Shown: positions 1-5,517 of the stretch, one piece after another
Layout: each line of letters starts with the position of its first letter
How positions within the stretch are numbered: position 1 is the first letter of the stretch
Source of the DNA: Aquificaceae bacterium
GTDB taxonomy: Bacteria > Aquificota > Aquificia > Aquificales > Aquificaceae
Direction: 5' to 3'
NCBI GenBank assembly: GCA_015487835.1
Contig: WFOY01000055.1
Location: forward strand, 1 to 9,665
DNA: 9,665 nucleotides
The notes under the pieces: model-generated
What the model was told of the DNA's origin: nothing
The model's input: the letters and a program-made list of their open reading frames with translations, nothing else
The model's database searches: none
Position numbers and translations under genes: made by a program

Positions 1-27
1 GTTTAAGGATAGATTAACTTGGTTGGC

Positions 28-33
28 AGGAGG
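28..33 (+). promoter_or_regulatory. Shine-Dalgarno AGGAGG of nrnA
   Basis: A perfect AGGAGG with a 7-nt spacer to ATG 41. It decides between that start and the in-frame TTG at 23, which lies upstream of the site. Confidence 0.8.
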
Positions 34-40
34 AAGAGTT

Positions 41-1021
41 ATGAAACGTGAGACGGTCCCGATCGTAGAACTTCTCAAGGAGACCAAAGGGTCCGTGCTC
101 ATACTCACCCATGAGAACCCGGACGGGGACGCACTCGGTAGCGCTATGGCTCTCTATCTGTTCCTGAAGAAGAAGGGAAAGGACGTAACTGTGGGTTGCA
201 AGGACCACGTTCCCCACTTTCTGGACTTCATACCCCATGTGGAGGATGTGGTATCTTTACCGGACGGGAAGTTCTACGATATAGGGATAATAGTCGACTC
301 AGCTGGCTTCTACAGGGCTGGCACCGAGGTTAAGGTAGCCAAGAGGATAAGGATAGACCACCATGTGGGAGGTGAGTTCTACGGTAGGTACGACTACATA
401 GACCCTAACGCCCCGGCTACGGCTTCACTCGTTTACGAGATCATAAGGGCGTGGGATGAGACGGCGATAGATAAAGACATAGCTACGTGCATATACGTTG
501 GGCTGGCAACCGATACAGGCTTCTTCAGGTACTCCAACACGAACGAGTACACCTTTGACCTTGCCAAGAAGCTTGTACACTACGGCGCCGATCCTCACTA
601 CGTTTACATGATGTTCTCCGAGAGGGAGTCTGTGAACAAGATGAAGCTGATCTCCAAGGTCCTCGACACACTCACCCTTTACGAGGATGGCCTCGTTGCT
701 GGCATAACCATATACGACAGGTTCTTTAAGGAGACAGGGACCACCTATGACGACAGCGAGGGCCTTGTGAACTATCCCAGATCCATAGAGGGGGTTGAGG
801 TGGCCTTTGCGATGATAGAGAAGCCGGAGGAAGGATCTTGGAAGGTCTCTCTGAGGAGCAAGGCAAGGGTTGACGTTTCCAAGATAGCGGAGAGACTGGG
901 AGGAGGTGGTCACAAGTACGCTTCAGGGTGTAAGATAAAGGCGAGCAGCTACGAGGAGGCCCTCCGGAAGCTCCTTGAGGAGGTCAGGAAGCAGATCCAG
1001 CTTCAGAAGATCCACAGCTGA
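41..1021 (+). CDS. nrnA: NrnA-type DHH/DHHA1 phosphoesterase: nanoRNase and pAp phosphatase
   Basis: A 326-aa cytosolic enzyme that, by family, degrades 2-5-nt RNAs and dephosphorylates 3'-phosphoadenosine 5'-phosphate. The N-terminal DHH domain shows the metal-binding motifs: H24-x3-D28-G-D30, VDSA with D86, the name-giving D106-H107-H108, and ATDTGFF with D158. The C-terminal DHHA1 domain has the substrate-binding GGGGH (287-291) followed by ASG. The length is typical. The frame is open to a TTG at 23, but I chose ATG 41 because AGGAGG (28-33) lies 7 nt before it. Bases 1-22 hold only in-frame TAA triplets in the other two frames (4-6 and 15-17), either of which could end an unseen upstream gene. 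The stop overlaps the nfo start by one base (TGATG), which suggests coupled translation. NrnA versus a related DHH protein is a family-level call. Confidence 0.9.
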   Translation: MKRETVPIVELLKETKGSVLILTHENPDGDALGSAMALYLFLKKKGKDVTVGCKDHVPHFLDFIPHVEDVVSLPDGKFYDIGIIVDSAGFYRAGTEVKVAKRIRIDHHVGGEFYGRYDYIDPNAPATASLVYEIIRAWDETAIDKDIATCIYVGLATDTGFFRYSNTNEYTFDLAKKLVHYGADPHYVYMMFSERESVNKMKLISKVLDTLTLYEDGLVAGITIYDRFFKETGTTYDDSEGLVNYPRSIEGVEVAFAMIEKPEEGSWKVSLRSKARVDVSKIAERLGGGGHKYASGCKIKASSYEEALRKLLEEVRKQIQLQKIHS

Positions 1022-1857
1022 TGGCCCTCTTCGGTGCTCACGTCTCCTCGGCAGGATCCATATTAAAGACCTTTGAGAGAGCAGAAGAAGTGGGTGCTGA
1101 GGTTTTCCAGTTCTTTCTCAGAAGCCCGAGGGCTTGGTTCTGGAAAGGGGTTAGTAAGGAGTTGGTAATCAAATTCAGGAAGAAGCTTTCAGAGTTTGGA
1201 AACCCTGTTATGGTTCACGCTCCGTATCTTTTGAACCTTGCGTCCCCGCGGGAGGATCTGAGAGAAAGATCTGTGAAGGTGTTTTTGGAGGAGCTAAAAG
1301 CCTGCGATGAGCTGGGTGTGGACTTTTACAACTTCCATCCGGGAACGGCTACGGGTATAAGCGAGAAAGAGGGGATGAAAAACATCCTGAGATCCCTAGA
1401 GGAAATTTTTACCCTCTATGAGCCGAAGAAGACCACAGTTCTCCTCGAGAACACCGCAGGGGAGAGGGGAGATCTAGGAAAGAACTTCGAAGAGCTTTCC
1501 TTAATCATCAGGAGCTTTGAAGGGGTAAAAATCGGAATTTGCCTCGACACGTGCCACGCCTTCGCCTACGGATACGAGATAAATACCGATGGGGGTTTTT
1601 CGAGATTTCTTAAAGAGGTGGAAAAGGTCGGTCTTGAAAAGACAAAGGCTATCCACGCCAACGACTCCAAGTTTCCTCTAGGATCCAGAAAGGATAGGCA
1701 CGAACACATAGGTGAAGGCTTTATAGGGCTCAAGGGTTTCGAGAACTTCCTAAGACACGATTACTTTCGGGATCTACCCTACTTTATCGAAACCCCCAAG
1801 GCCGGGGACATGGATAGGGTCAACTTGGAGAGGCTCAGGAAAATTTACTCGGGATAG
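1021..1857 (+). CDS. nfo: Endonuclease IV (AP endonuclease)
   Basis: A 278-aa TIM-barrel AP endonuclease that cuts DNA 5' of abasic sites in base-excision repair. The full set of metal ligands of the family can be read off: H66 (HAPY), H106 (FHPGT), E143 (LLENTAG), D176 and H179 (CLDTCHAFAYGY), H212 (HANDSK), D225 and H227 (DRHEH), and E257 (FIETPK). The N-terminus MALFGAHVSSAG matches the usual family start, so the ATG is secure although no Shine-Dalgarno is visible. The start is reached by one-base overlap with the nrnA stop. The coding DNA looks richer in A/T at third positions than its neighbours, judged by eye. The stop TAG is also the first half of a candidate -10 box for the next gene. 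Confidence 0.95.
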   Translation: MALFGAHVSSAGSILKTFERAEEVGAEVFQFFLRSPRAWFWKGVSKELVIKFRKKLSEFGNPVMVHAPYLLNLASPREDLRERSVKVFLEELKACDELGVDFYNFHPGTATGISEKEGMKNILRSLEEIFTLYEPKKTTVLLENTAGERGDLGKNFEELSLIIRSFEGVKIGICLDTCHAFAYGYEINTDGGFSRFLKEVEKVGLEKTKAIHANDSKFPLGSRKDRHEHIGEGFIGLKGFENFLRHDYFRDLPYFIETPKAGDMDRVNLERLRKIYSG

Positions 1858-1860
1858 AAT
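1855..1860 (+). promoter_or_regulatory. Candidate -10 box TAGAAT before the membrane-protein gene
   Basis: TAGAAT lies 7 nt before ATG 1868, and no Shine-Dalgarno lies between nfo and that ATG. Transcription starting 6-8 nt after the hexamer would give a leaderless or nearly leaderless mRNA. The first three bases are the nfo stop codon. No good -35 is visible. Inferred from spacing only. Confidence 0.35.
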
Positions 1861-1867
1861 TTGATCG

Positions 1868-2830
1868 ATGTCGGTGAGGATAACTATAAGGAGGAGGCGA
1901 GAGGAGGTTCCAGAAGACTTCATCTACTCCATTCTCTTTAGCACCTTAGGGATGAGCAGGGAGGAGTATGAGAGGATAAAGAAGGAGGACGGATCCGTTT
2001 CCCTTTACGTGAGAGATCCCGAAGCTCTGTTAAAGCTTCAGGAGATAGGTGAGAAGCACTCGGAACTCGTTGAGATAATATTCGAGAAAGAATCTGCAGG
2101 AGGCTTGTTCTCTAAATCTATAGAGGCTGTCAGGGCCAACTGGGGTTTGGCCTTTTCTTGGTCCGCGGTACTCTTTCTTCTGTTACTTGTATCTTTCGTC
2201 CCGATAATAAGCTTATTTACAAGTTTTCTTATTAATGTCTTTATGTACTCCTTCATCATATGCGCTTCCTACGAGCTTCTTGGAGGAAGTGCAGAAAAGA
2301 TATTTGAAGGCCTGAGCCTCAGGGAGATCTTCTCAAAACACATGGCCAACGGCTTTGGTATGTGGCTTGGTTTCCTCGTAATAGGTATAGGCTTTTTGGT
2401 GGTCTCACTAATACTTATCTTCGCCTTTGGAGCCCTCGGTGGTATATCGGACCTTGTGATCTACGGAAAGGTAAGGGAAGGTGCCTTAGCCTCGATTCTT
2501 ATAGTTTTTTTCCTTCTTCTCACGGTAGGCCTGTGGTATGTATACGCCCAGCCCCTTGTGGTGGCTAAGCTAATAGAGAAAGGTGAACCCAACTTCGAGA
2601 GGTCCTTCCTAGCTCCTTTTAACCTACTCAAGCCCTCCTTCATAAGGGAGACCTTCTCGAGCTGGTATCTTAGAATAGGAGGTATGTGGTCCATCGGGAT
2701 CACTGCGGGTATTATGAGTGTTGCCTTGTTCTTTACCCTGATAATCACCATACCCGTTGCCCTTCTGGTAATGTACTGGATAAGTGTCTTCTTAGCCGTT
2801 TGCTCTGCGGAGAGTGCGAGGAGAGGATGA
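1868..2830 (+). CDS. Multi-pass membrane protein of unknown function
   Basis: A 320-aa protein I do not recognise. Residues 1-90 are hydrophilic and charged, with a basic RRRR near the start, so they are probably a cytosolic domain. From about 94 to 312 there are five or six hydrophobic segments: roughly 94-113, 114-134, 166-190, 207-231, and 272-312, which could be one long or two short helices. Between segments lie short charged loops such as KVREG and KLIEKGEPNFERS. The second half resembles uncharacterised bacterial membrane proteins with repeated glycine-rich helices, but no catalytic motif is evident. The last 4 bp overlap the DUF89 start (ATGA), so the two are almost certainly co-translated. 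No Shine-Dalgarno precedes ATG 1868, but a -10-like TAGAAT does. The CDS is confident; the function is unknown. Confidence 0.85.
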   Translation: MSVRITIRRRREEVPEDFIYSILFSTLGMSREEYERIKKEDGSVSLYVRDPEALLKLQEIGEKHSELVEIIFEKESAGGLFSKSIEAVRANWGLAFSWSAVLFLLLLVSFVPIISLFTSFLINVFMYSFIICASYELLGGSAEKIFEGLSLREIFSKHMANGFGMWLGFLVIGIGFLVVSLILIFAFGALGGISDLVIYGKVREGALASILIVFFLLLTVGLWYVYAQPLVVAKLIEKGEPNFERSFLAPFNLLKPSFIRETFSSWYLRIGGMWSIGITAGIMSVALFFTLIITIPVALLVMYWISVFLAVCSAESARRG

Positions 2831-3693
2831 GGGCATATCCCGAGTGCGTTCCCTGTCTTATAAACCAGGGCCTGAACGCCGTAAAAAGGCTGGGTCTTGG
2901 GAAGGAGAAGGAGAGGAGGATAGTCACCGAGATCCTGAAATTCATGGCCTCCTTTGAAAGGATAGACAAGTCACCAGCCTATTACGCCTACTATATCCAG
3001 AGGATAGTTATGGAGGTGGCGGGGACAGAGGATCCCTTCAGGGAACAGAAGAGGACAGCCAACAGGAAGGCTCTGGAGGTGCTTCCCGAGTTGGAGAGTA
3101 TGATCTCAAGTCACCCAGATCCCTTAGCCTTCGCCTTAAAGATCTCTGCCATAGGGAACTACATCGACTTTGCCGTCAGGGATGAGGTGAACGTGGAGGA
3201 GGACATACGATCCATGCTTGGTGAGGAGGCCGCTGTCTGGGATTACGGCGTATTCAAGGAGAAGCTAAAAGATGCAAGATCTGTCCTCCTTATAGGGGAC
3301 AACGCCGGAGAGGTGGCTTTGGACAAGCTGTTAGTTAAGGTTCTCCTGGATAGAGGCCTTAAGGTCACCTACGCTGTCAGAGGCAGACCAATACTCAACG
3401 ACGCCACCCTGGAGGACGCTGAGGAGGTCTCCATGACAGAGCTGTGCGAAGTTATAGACAACGGGTCTGACAAGGTGGGAACCTGGCTGGAGGACTGCTC
3501 GGAAAGGTTCAGGGAGGTCTTTTACTGTTCGGACCTTGTCATAAGCAAAGGTCAGGCCAACTTCGAGACCCTCTCCTCAGCGGACAGGGGCCTGTTCTTC
3601 CTGCTGGTGGCCAAGTGTGACCCTATAGCTGGGGAGACAGGGGGGTCTAAGGGGAAGGTCGTGTTCAAGTACAAGGAAAAGCCAGGCACATGA
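2827..3693 (+). CDS. DUF89 (ARMT1-like) metal-dependent phosphatase
   Basis: A 288-aa stand-alone DUF89 protein of the CxxC-bearing subfamily (archaeal/thermophile type). Family members are damage-control phosphatases that remove harmful phosphorylated metabolites; the substrate here is unknown. Visible features: C7-x2-C10 (PECVPC) near the N-terminus, a helical region to about 150, then the Rossmann-like catalytic part with GDNAGE (157-162, D158 and N159), ILND (189-192), K241-GQANFE, and VAKCDP near 261-266. The frame is open 47 codons further upstream, but that part is the membrane-protein gene read in another frame. ATG 2827 puts the CxxC where the family has it, has a nearby GAGGAG, and gives a classic 4-bp ATGA overlap. 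The C-terminus KYKEKPGT is complete. Confidence 0.88.
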   Translation: MRAYPECVPCLINQGLNAVKRLGLGKEKERRIVTEILKFMASFERIDKSPAYYAYYIQRIVMEVAGTEDPFREQKRTANRKALEVLPELESMISSHPDPLAFALKISAIGNYIDFAVRDEVNVEEDIRSMLGEEAAVWDYGVFKEKLKDARSVLLIGDNAGEVALDKLLVKVLLDRGLKVTYAVRGRPILNDATLEDAEEVSMTELCEVIDNGSDKVGTWLEDCSERFREVFYCSDLVISKGQANFETLSSADRGLFFLLVAKCDPIAGETGGSKGKVVFKYKEKPGT

Positions 3694-3695
3694 TT

Positions 3696-3703
3696 GATAT
3701 AAT
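3696..3703 (+). promoter_or_regulatory. Candidate extended -10 (TG-A-TATAAT) before the 143-aa gene
   Basis: The extended -10 TGATATAAT runs from 3695 to 3703, with a consensus TATAAT at 3698-3703. Six bases (ATCCCT) separate it from ATG 3710, and there is no Shine-Dalgarno. This predicts transcription starting on the A of the ATG. No recognisable -35, which an extended -10 can tolerate. Confidence 0.5.
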
Positions 3704-3709
3704 ATCCCT

Positions 3710-4141
3710 ATGAACAGATGGGCGAAGGTTCTAAAAACTATGTGTGAGGAAGCCCTCAGCAGTGGTAAGGAGATCTACATACTCGAGGGAGACTCCCAGA
3801 TGAACTGGTTCGGGATATCCTTAAAGGACGTGTGCTCGGACAGCGTTTACTCTATGACGGACCCGGAGGTTTACAAGATGCTGAAGAGCAAAACTAACGA
3901 GGAAGTGAATGGTGAAGGCTTCATAGCTCTCGTGAACCCTGTGAGCATGTATGTAGATATATACGAGTCGTCAAGGCCTTTTTTTGCAAGCTCCCACAAC
4001 AAGGCGAGGCCCTATGACATAACCAGGGACCACTTTAGGGTTGGTTTCTTCTCGGCCAAAGAGGAGGCTGTGGACTTCTTCCTGAGGGTTTCAAAGCGCT
4101 TGAGGGAAGAGGGTATAAACTTCCACCTGTTTTACAGATGA
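3710..4141 (+). CDS. Uncharacterised soluble 143-aa protein
   Basis: I do not recognise this family. It has no signal peptide or membrane segment. The composition is that of a mixed alpha/beta protein: helix about 3-18, strand-like IYILEG (22-27), a central acidic and polar stretch with helix DPEVYKMLKSK (51-61), strands FIALVNP (71-77) and MYVDIYES (80-87), then HNKARPYDITRDHF (96-109) and helix EEAVDFFLRVSKRLREEG (118-135). The HNKARPYD..RDHF segment, dense in His, Lys, Arg and Asp, is the best candidate for a ligand or nucleic-acid contact, but that is only a guess. It begins 16 nt after the DUF89 stop, without a Shine-Dalgarno and with a TATAAT exactly six bases upstream. M11 is a possible alternative start but has no better signals. 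Confidence 0.75.
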   Translation: MNRWAKVLKTMCEEALSSGKEIYILEGDSQMNWFGISLKDVCSDSVYSMTDPEVYKMLKSKTNEEVNGEGFIALVNPVSMYVDIYESSRPFFASSHNKARPYDITRDHFRVGFFSAKEEAVDFFLRVSKRLREEGINFHLFYR

Positions 4142-4150
4142 GGTGTGTAT

Positions 4151-4246
4151 ATGACTTACATCATCGTAAATATCGCCAACTCAAGGTCTTCTTTTAAAAG
4201 GAAACTCAAGAAGGAGGGAGAGCCATGGAAGCAGCAGTCTCAATAG
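4151..4246 (+). CDS. Possible 31-aa small protein or leader peptide
   Basis: ATG 4151 is preceded by GAGGTG (4140-4145) at a 5-nt spacing and opens a 31-codon frame. The peptide starts MTYIIVNIAN and is then strongly basic (RSSFKRKLKK). It ends in TAG at 4244-4246, overlapping the first 22 bases of the PuuD-like gene in another frame. The Shine-Dalgarno of the larger gene lies inside this ORF, so translation of one could influence the other. It fills the only sizeable gap in the plus-strand run (4142-4224). It could equally be a chance frame; no homologue is known to me. Confidence 0.3.
   Translation: MTYIIVNIANSRSSFKRKLKKEGEPWKQQSQ
4212..4217 (+). promoter_or_regulatory. Shine-Dalgarno AGGAGG of the PuuD-like gene
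   Basis: AGGAGG with a 7-nt spacer fixes the start at ATG 4225. It lies within the candidate 31-aa ORF, so ribosomes on that ORF would cover it. Confidence 0.75.
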
Positions 4247-4785
4247 TCCTCAGGTGGGTCCACGTGGTAGCCGGGATAACCTGGATAGGACTCCTTTACT
4301 TCTTCAACGCTGTTAACTTCAGGTTTACTAAGGTGACCAAACCGGAGGAGAGGCCCGCCCACTTTACCAAGTTCATGCCGATAGCCTTGGCCTGGTTCAG
4401 GTACGCAGCGTTAGTTACTTTCCTTGTTGGACTTGCTTTAGCATACTTGGAGTACTGGAAGGCAGGAGATGTGGCTACGTCTCCGAACGCGAAGACGATA
4501 CTCGTTGGTATGATCCTGGGTACTATCATGTTTCTGAACGTTTGGATCTTCATCTGGCCCAACCAGAAGAAGATAATCGAAGCATCTCAGAAAGGGGAGC
4601 AGCCCGATCCCAGCTGGGCGAAGACGGCCTTGACCTTCTCGAGGGTGAACACGGTCCTATCCTTTCCCATGTTGCTCGACATGGTTGCGGCTAAGCACTT
4701 CCCTATGGACTGGGGCCAGCTGATCGTCTGGGACGTGGCGGTTGCTGTTATAGCTGGTATAGTACTCTACATAGTCCAGAGGTAG
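4225..4785 (+). CDS. Small integral membrane protein, urate-oxidase N-domain (PuuD)-like
   Basis: A 186-aa protein with about four or five membrane helices (roughly 7-30, 52-76, 90-111, 135-155, 165-184). The opening LRWVHVVAGITWIGLLYFFNAVN resembles the start of the membrane domain of PuuD-type urate oxidases (RW.H..AGI.WIG pattern). H13 is conserved, and a later WIFIWPNQKKII motif sits where the family has W..P.Q. The cytochrome c domain found at the C-terminus of true PuuD is absent; the protein ends right after the last helix. His residues H13, H46 and H158 could be haem or metal ligands. No purine-degradation genes are nearby, so urate oxidation should not be assumed. Shine-Dalgarno AGGAGG (4212-4217) lies 7 nt before the ATG. 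It is convergent with the following minus-strand gene. Confidence 0.7.
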   Translation: MEAAVSIVLRWVHVVAGITWIGLLYFFNAVNFRFTKVTKPEERPAHFTKFMPIALAWFRYAALVTFLVGLALAYLEYWKAGDVATSPNAKTILVGMILGTIMFLNVWIFIWPNQKKIIEASQKGEQPDPSWAKTALTFSRVNTVLSFPMLLDMVAAKHFPMDWGQLIVWDVAVAVIAGIVLYIVQR

Positions 4786-4796
4786 AGGGTTACCTC
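4779..4796. terminator. Short inverted repeat between convergent stop codons
   Basis: GAGGTA (4779-4784), a 6-nt loop, then TACCTC (4791-4796): a perfect 6-bp stem that takes in the TAG of the PuuD-like gene and the TAA of the opposite gene. No T-run follows on either strand, so it is at best a weak bidirectional terminator or an end-stabilising hairpin. Confidence 0.25.
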
Positions 4797-4996
4797 CTTC
4801 TCCTCCTCTTTCTTCTCTCTTTGTAAACCTCCCTCCTGCACTCTTTTATTATCCTTCTGTACTTGTAGTAGACCGAGGGCGTCCCTATGGGCAGTCTGTA
4901 GTACCTCTCAAGGAGGAGCATTATATCCTCGGTGGTCATGTACTTGTGGTTCCTTATCAAGCTTTTGATGTACTTAACTATCCTGGTTTCCCTCAT
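4790..4996 (-). CDS. Small, very basic protein, possible winged-helix DNA-binding protein
   Basis: A 68-aa protein with about 23 Lys/Arg and 7 acidic residues. Three helices can be inferred: RIVKYIKSLIRNH (5-17), TTEDIMLLLERYY (21-33) and, after LPIGTP, SVYYKYRRIIKECRREV (41-57). TTEDI followed by a loop and a basic helix is the pattern of a helix-turn-helix or winged helix. The C-terminus is an Arg tail ending in five consecutive Arg. I do not recognise the family. The frame continues upstream to a TTG at 5047, but a consensus extended -10 lies between that TTG and ATG 4996, and AGGGG sits 6 nt before the ATG, so I chose the ATG. It diverges from the secreted-protein gene and could regulate the shared 83-bp region; that is inference. 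Confidence 0.65.
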   Translation of the reverse strand: MRETRIVKYIKSLIRNHKYMTTEDIMLLLERYYRLPIGTPSVYYKYRRIIKECRREVYKERRKRRRRR

Positions 4997-5011
4997 GCAC
5001 AGCCCCTGAGG

Positions 5012-5020
5012 ATTATACCA
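5012..5020 (-). promoter_or_regulatory. Extended -10 promoter (TG-G-TATAAT) of the small basic protein
   Basis: Read on the minus strand, TGGTATAAT ends 15 nt before ATG 4996. Transcription would start near 5005, leaving a leader of only about 9 nt. No convincing -35 is seen, as is usual with an extended -10. Confidence 0.5.
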
Positions 5021-5079
5021 CTTAGAGGACTGGCCGCAGAACCTCAAAAAGTGGCCGGGTAAGACCGAAAAACCTCTAT

Positions 5080-5508
5080 ATGAACCTGAGGGGTCTGATA
5101 ATTCTGATCATCCTGTTGCCCGCGGTCCTCTGGTCAAGAGAGGAGAGAAAGATGGTATACGCGGGAACTTTCACGGGAGATCCAAGGTCTTACCTTCCCA
5201 AGGTGAACCTTGTCTCGGGGGACGTGTTCAGCACGGTGTGCATATGCAGATCCTCAACGGAAAGAGAGGTCCGCACGTGTGTGATAAGGTGTATAGAGAA
5301 CTTCGAGAAGAAGGCAAAGGGAACCCTATCCAGCCGGTGTGTGGACCTGCCCAGACCTGCTGATGTGGTCATATACGGTGTTGGGAACCTCAGGGTGGAG
5401 GTGTTCAGTCTGGATCTGTTCTTCAGGGGAAGGAAGATCACGGCAACGTACCCGGCTATCGGTCTGATCCTCTACGGTACTGGTTTCTGCGGGGTGGTGG
5501 AGGGTTAG
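5080..5508 (+). CDS. Secreted six-cysteine protein of unknown function
   Basis: A 142-aa protein. Residues 1-19 form a classic signal peptide (R4, hydrophobic core GLIILIILLPAVL, small residue S19 before the charged REERK), so the mature part should lie outside the inner membrane. It has no lipobox Cys. The mature part has six cysteines: C54, C56, C67, C71, C87 and C137. The CxC plus Cx3C spacing suggests disulfides or a metal/haem site, but there is no CxxCH haem motif. Later strands VVIYGVGNLRVEVFSLDLFF (96-115) and ATYPAIGLILYGTGF suggest a beta-rich fold. No Shine-Dalgarno and no -10 box at the leaderless distance precede ATG 5080, so its expression signal is unclear. The TAG stop forms half of the candidate -10 of thiL. 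Confidence 0.75.
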   Translation: MNLRGLIILIILLPAVLWSREERKMVYAGTFTGDPRSYLPKVNLVSGDVFSTVCICRSSTEREVRTCVIRCIENFEKKAKGTLSSRCVDLPRPADVVIYGVGNLRVEVFSLDLFFRGRKITATYPAIGLILYGTGFCGVVEG

Positions 5509-5511
5509 AAT
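5506..5511 (+). promoter_or_regulatory. Candidate -10 box TAGAAT before thiL
   Basis: TAGAAT, six bases (TTCCCT), then ATG 5518. The only Shine-Dalgarno-like run (GGAGGG, 5499-5504) is 13 nt from the ATG, which is too far to be ideal. TAG is the stop of the preceding gene. The block from the hexamer through ATGA matches that before the 3710 gene at 14 of 16 positions. Confidence 0.4.
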
Positions 5512-5517
5512 TTCCCT

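Noticed and set aside
425..913. 162-codon minus-strand frame opposite nrnA
   Set aside because: Antisense shadow of a gene with complete catalytic motifs; no recognisable domain or ribosome site.
2686..2826. 47-codon N-terminal extension of DUF89
   Set aside because: It is the membrane-protein gene read in another frame; the CxxC motif of the family sits correctly when starting at 2827.
4793..4822. Long pyrimidine-rich tract after the PuuD-like gene
   Set aside because: It is simply the complement of the Arg and Glu codons encoding the tail of the small basic protein, not a separate element.
4997..5047. 17-codon N-terminal extension of the small basic protein from TTG 5047
   Set aside because: A consensus extended -10 lies inside it and no ribosome site precedes the TTG, so ATG 4996 is preferred.
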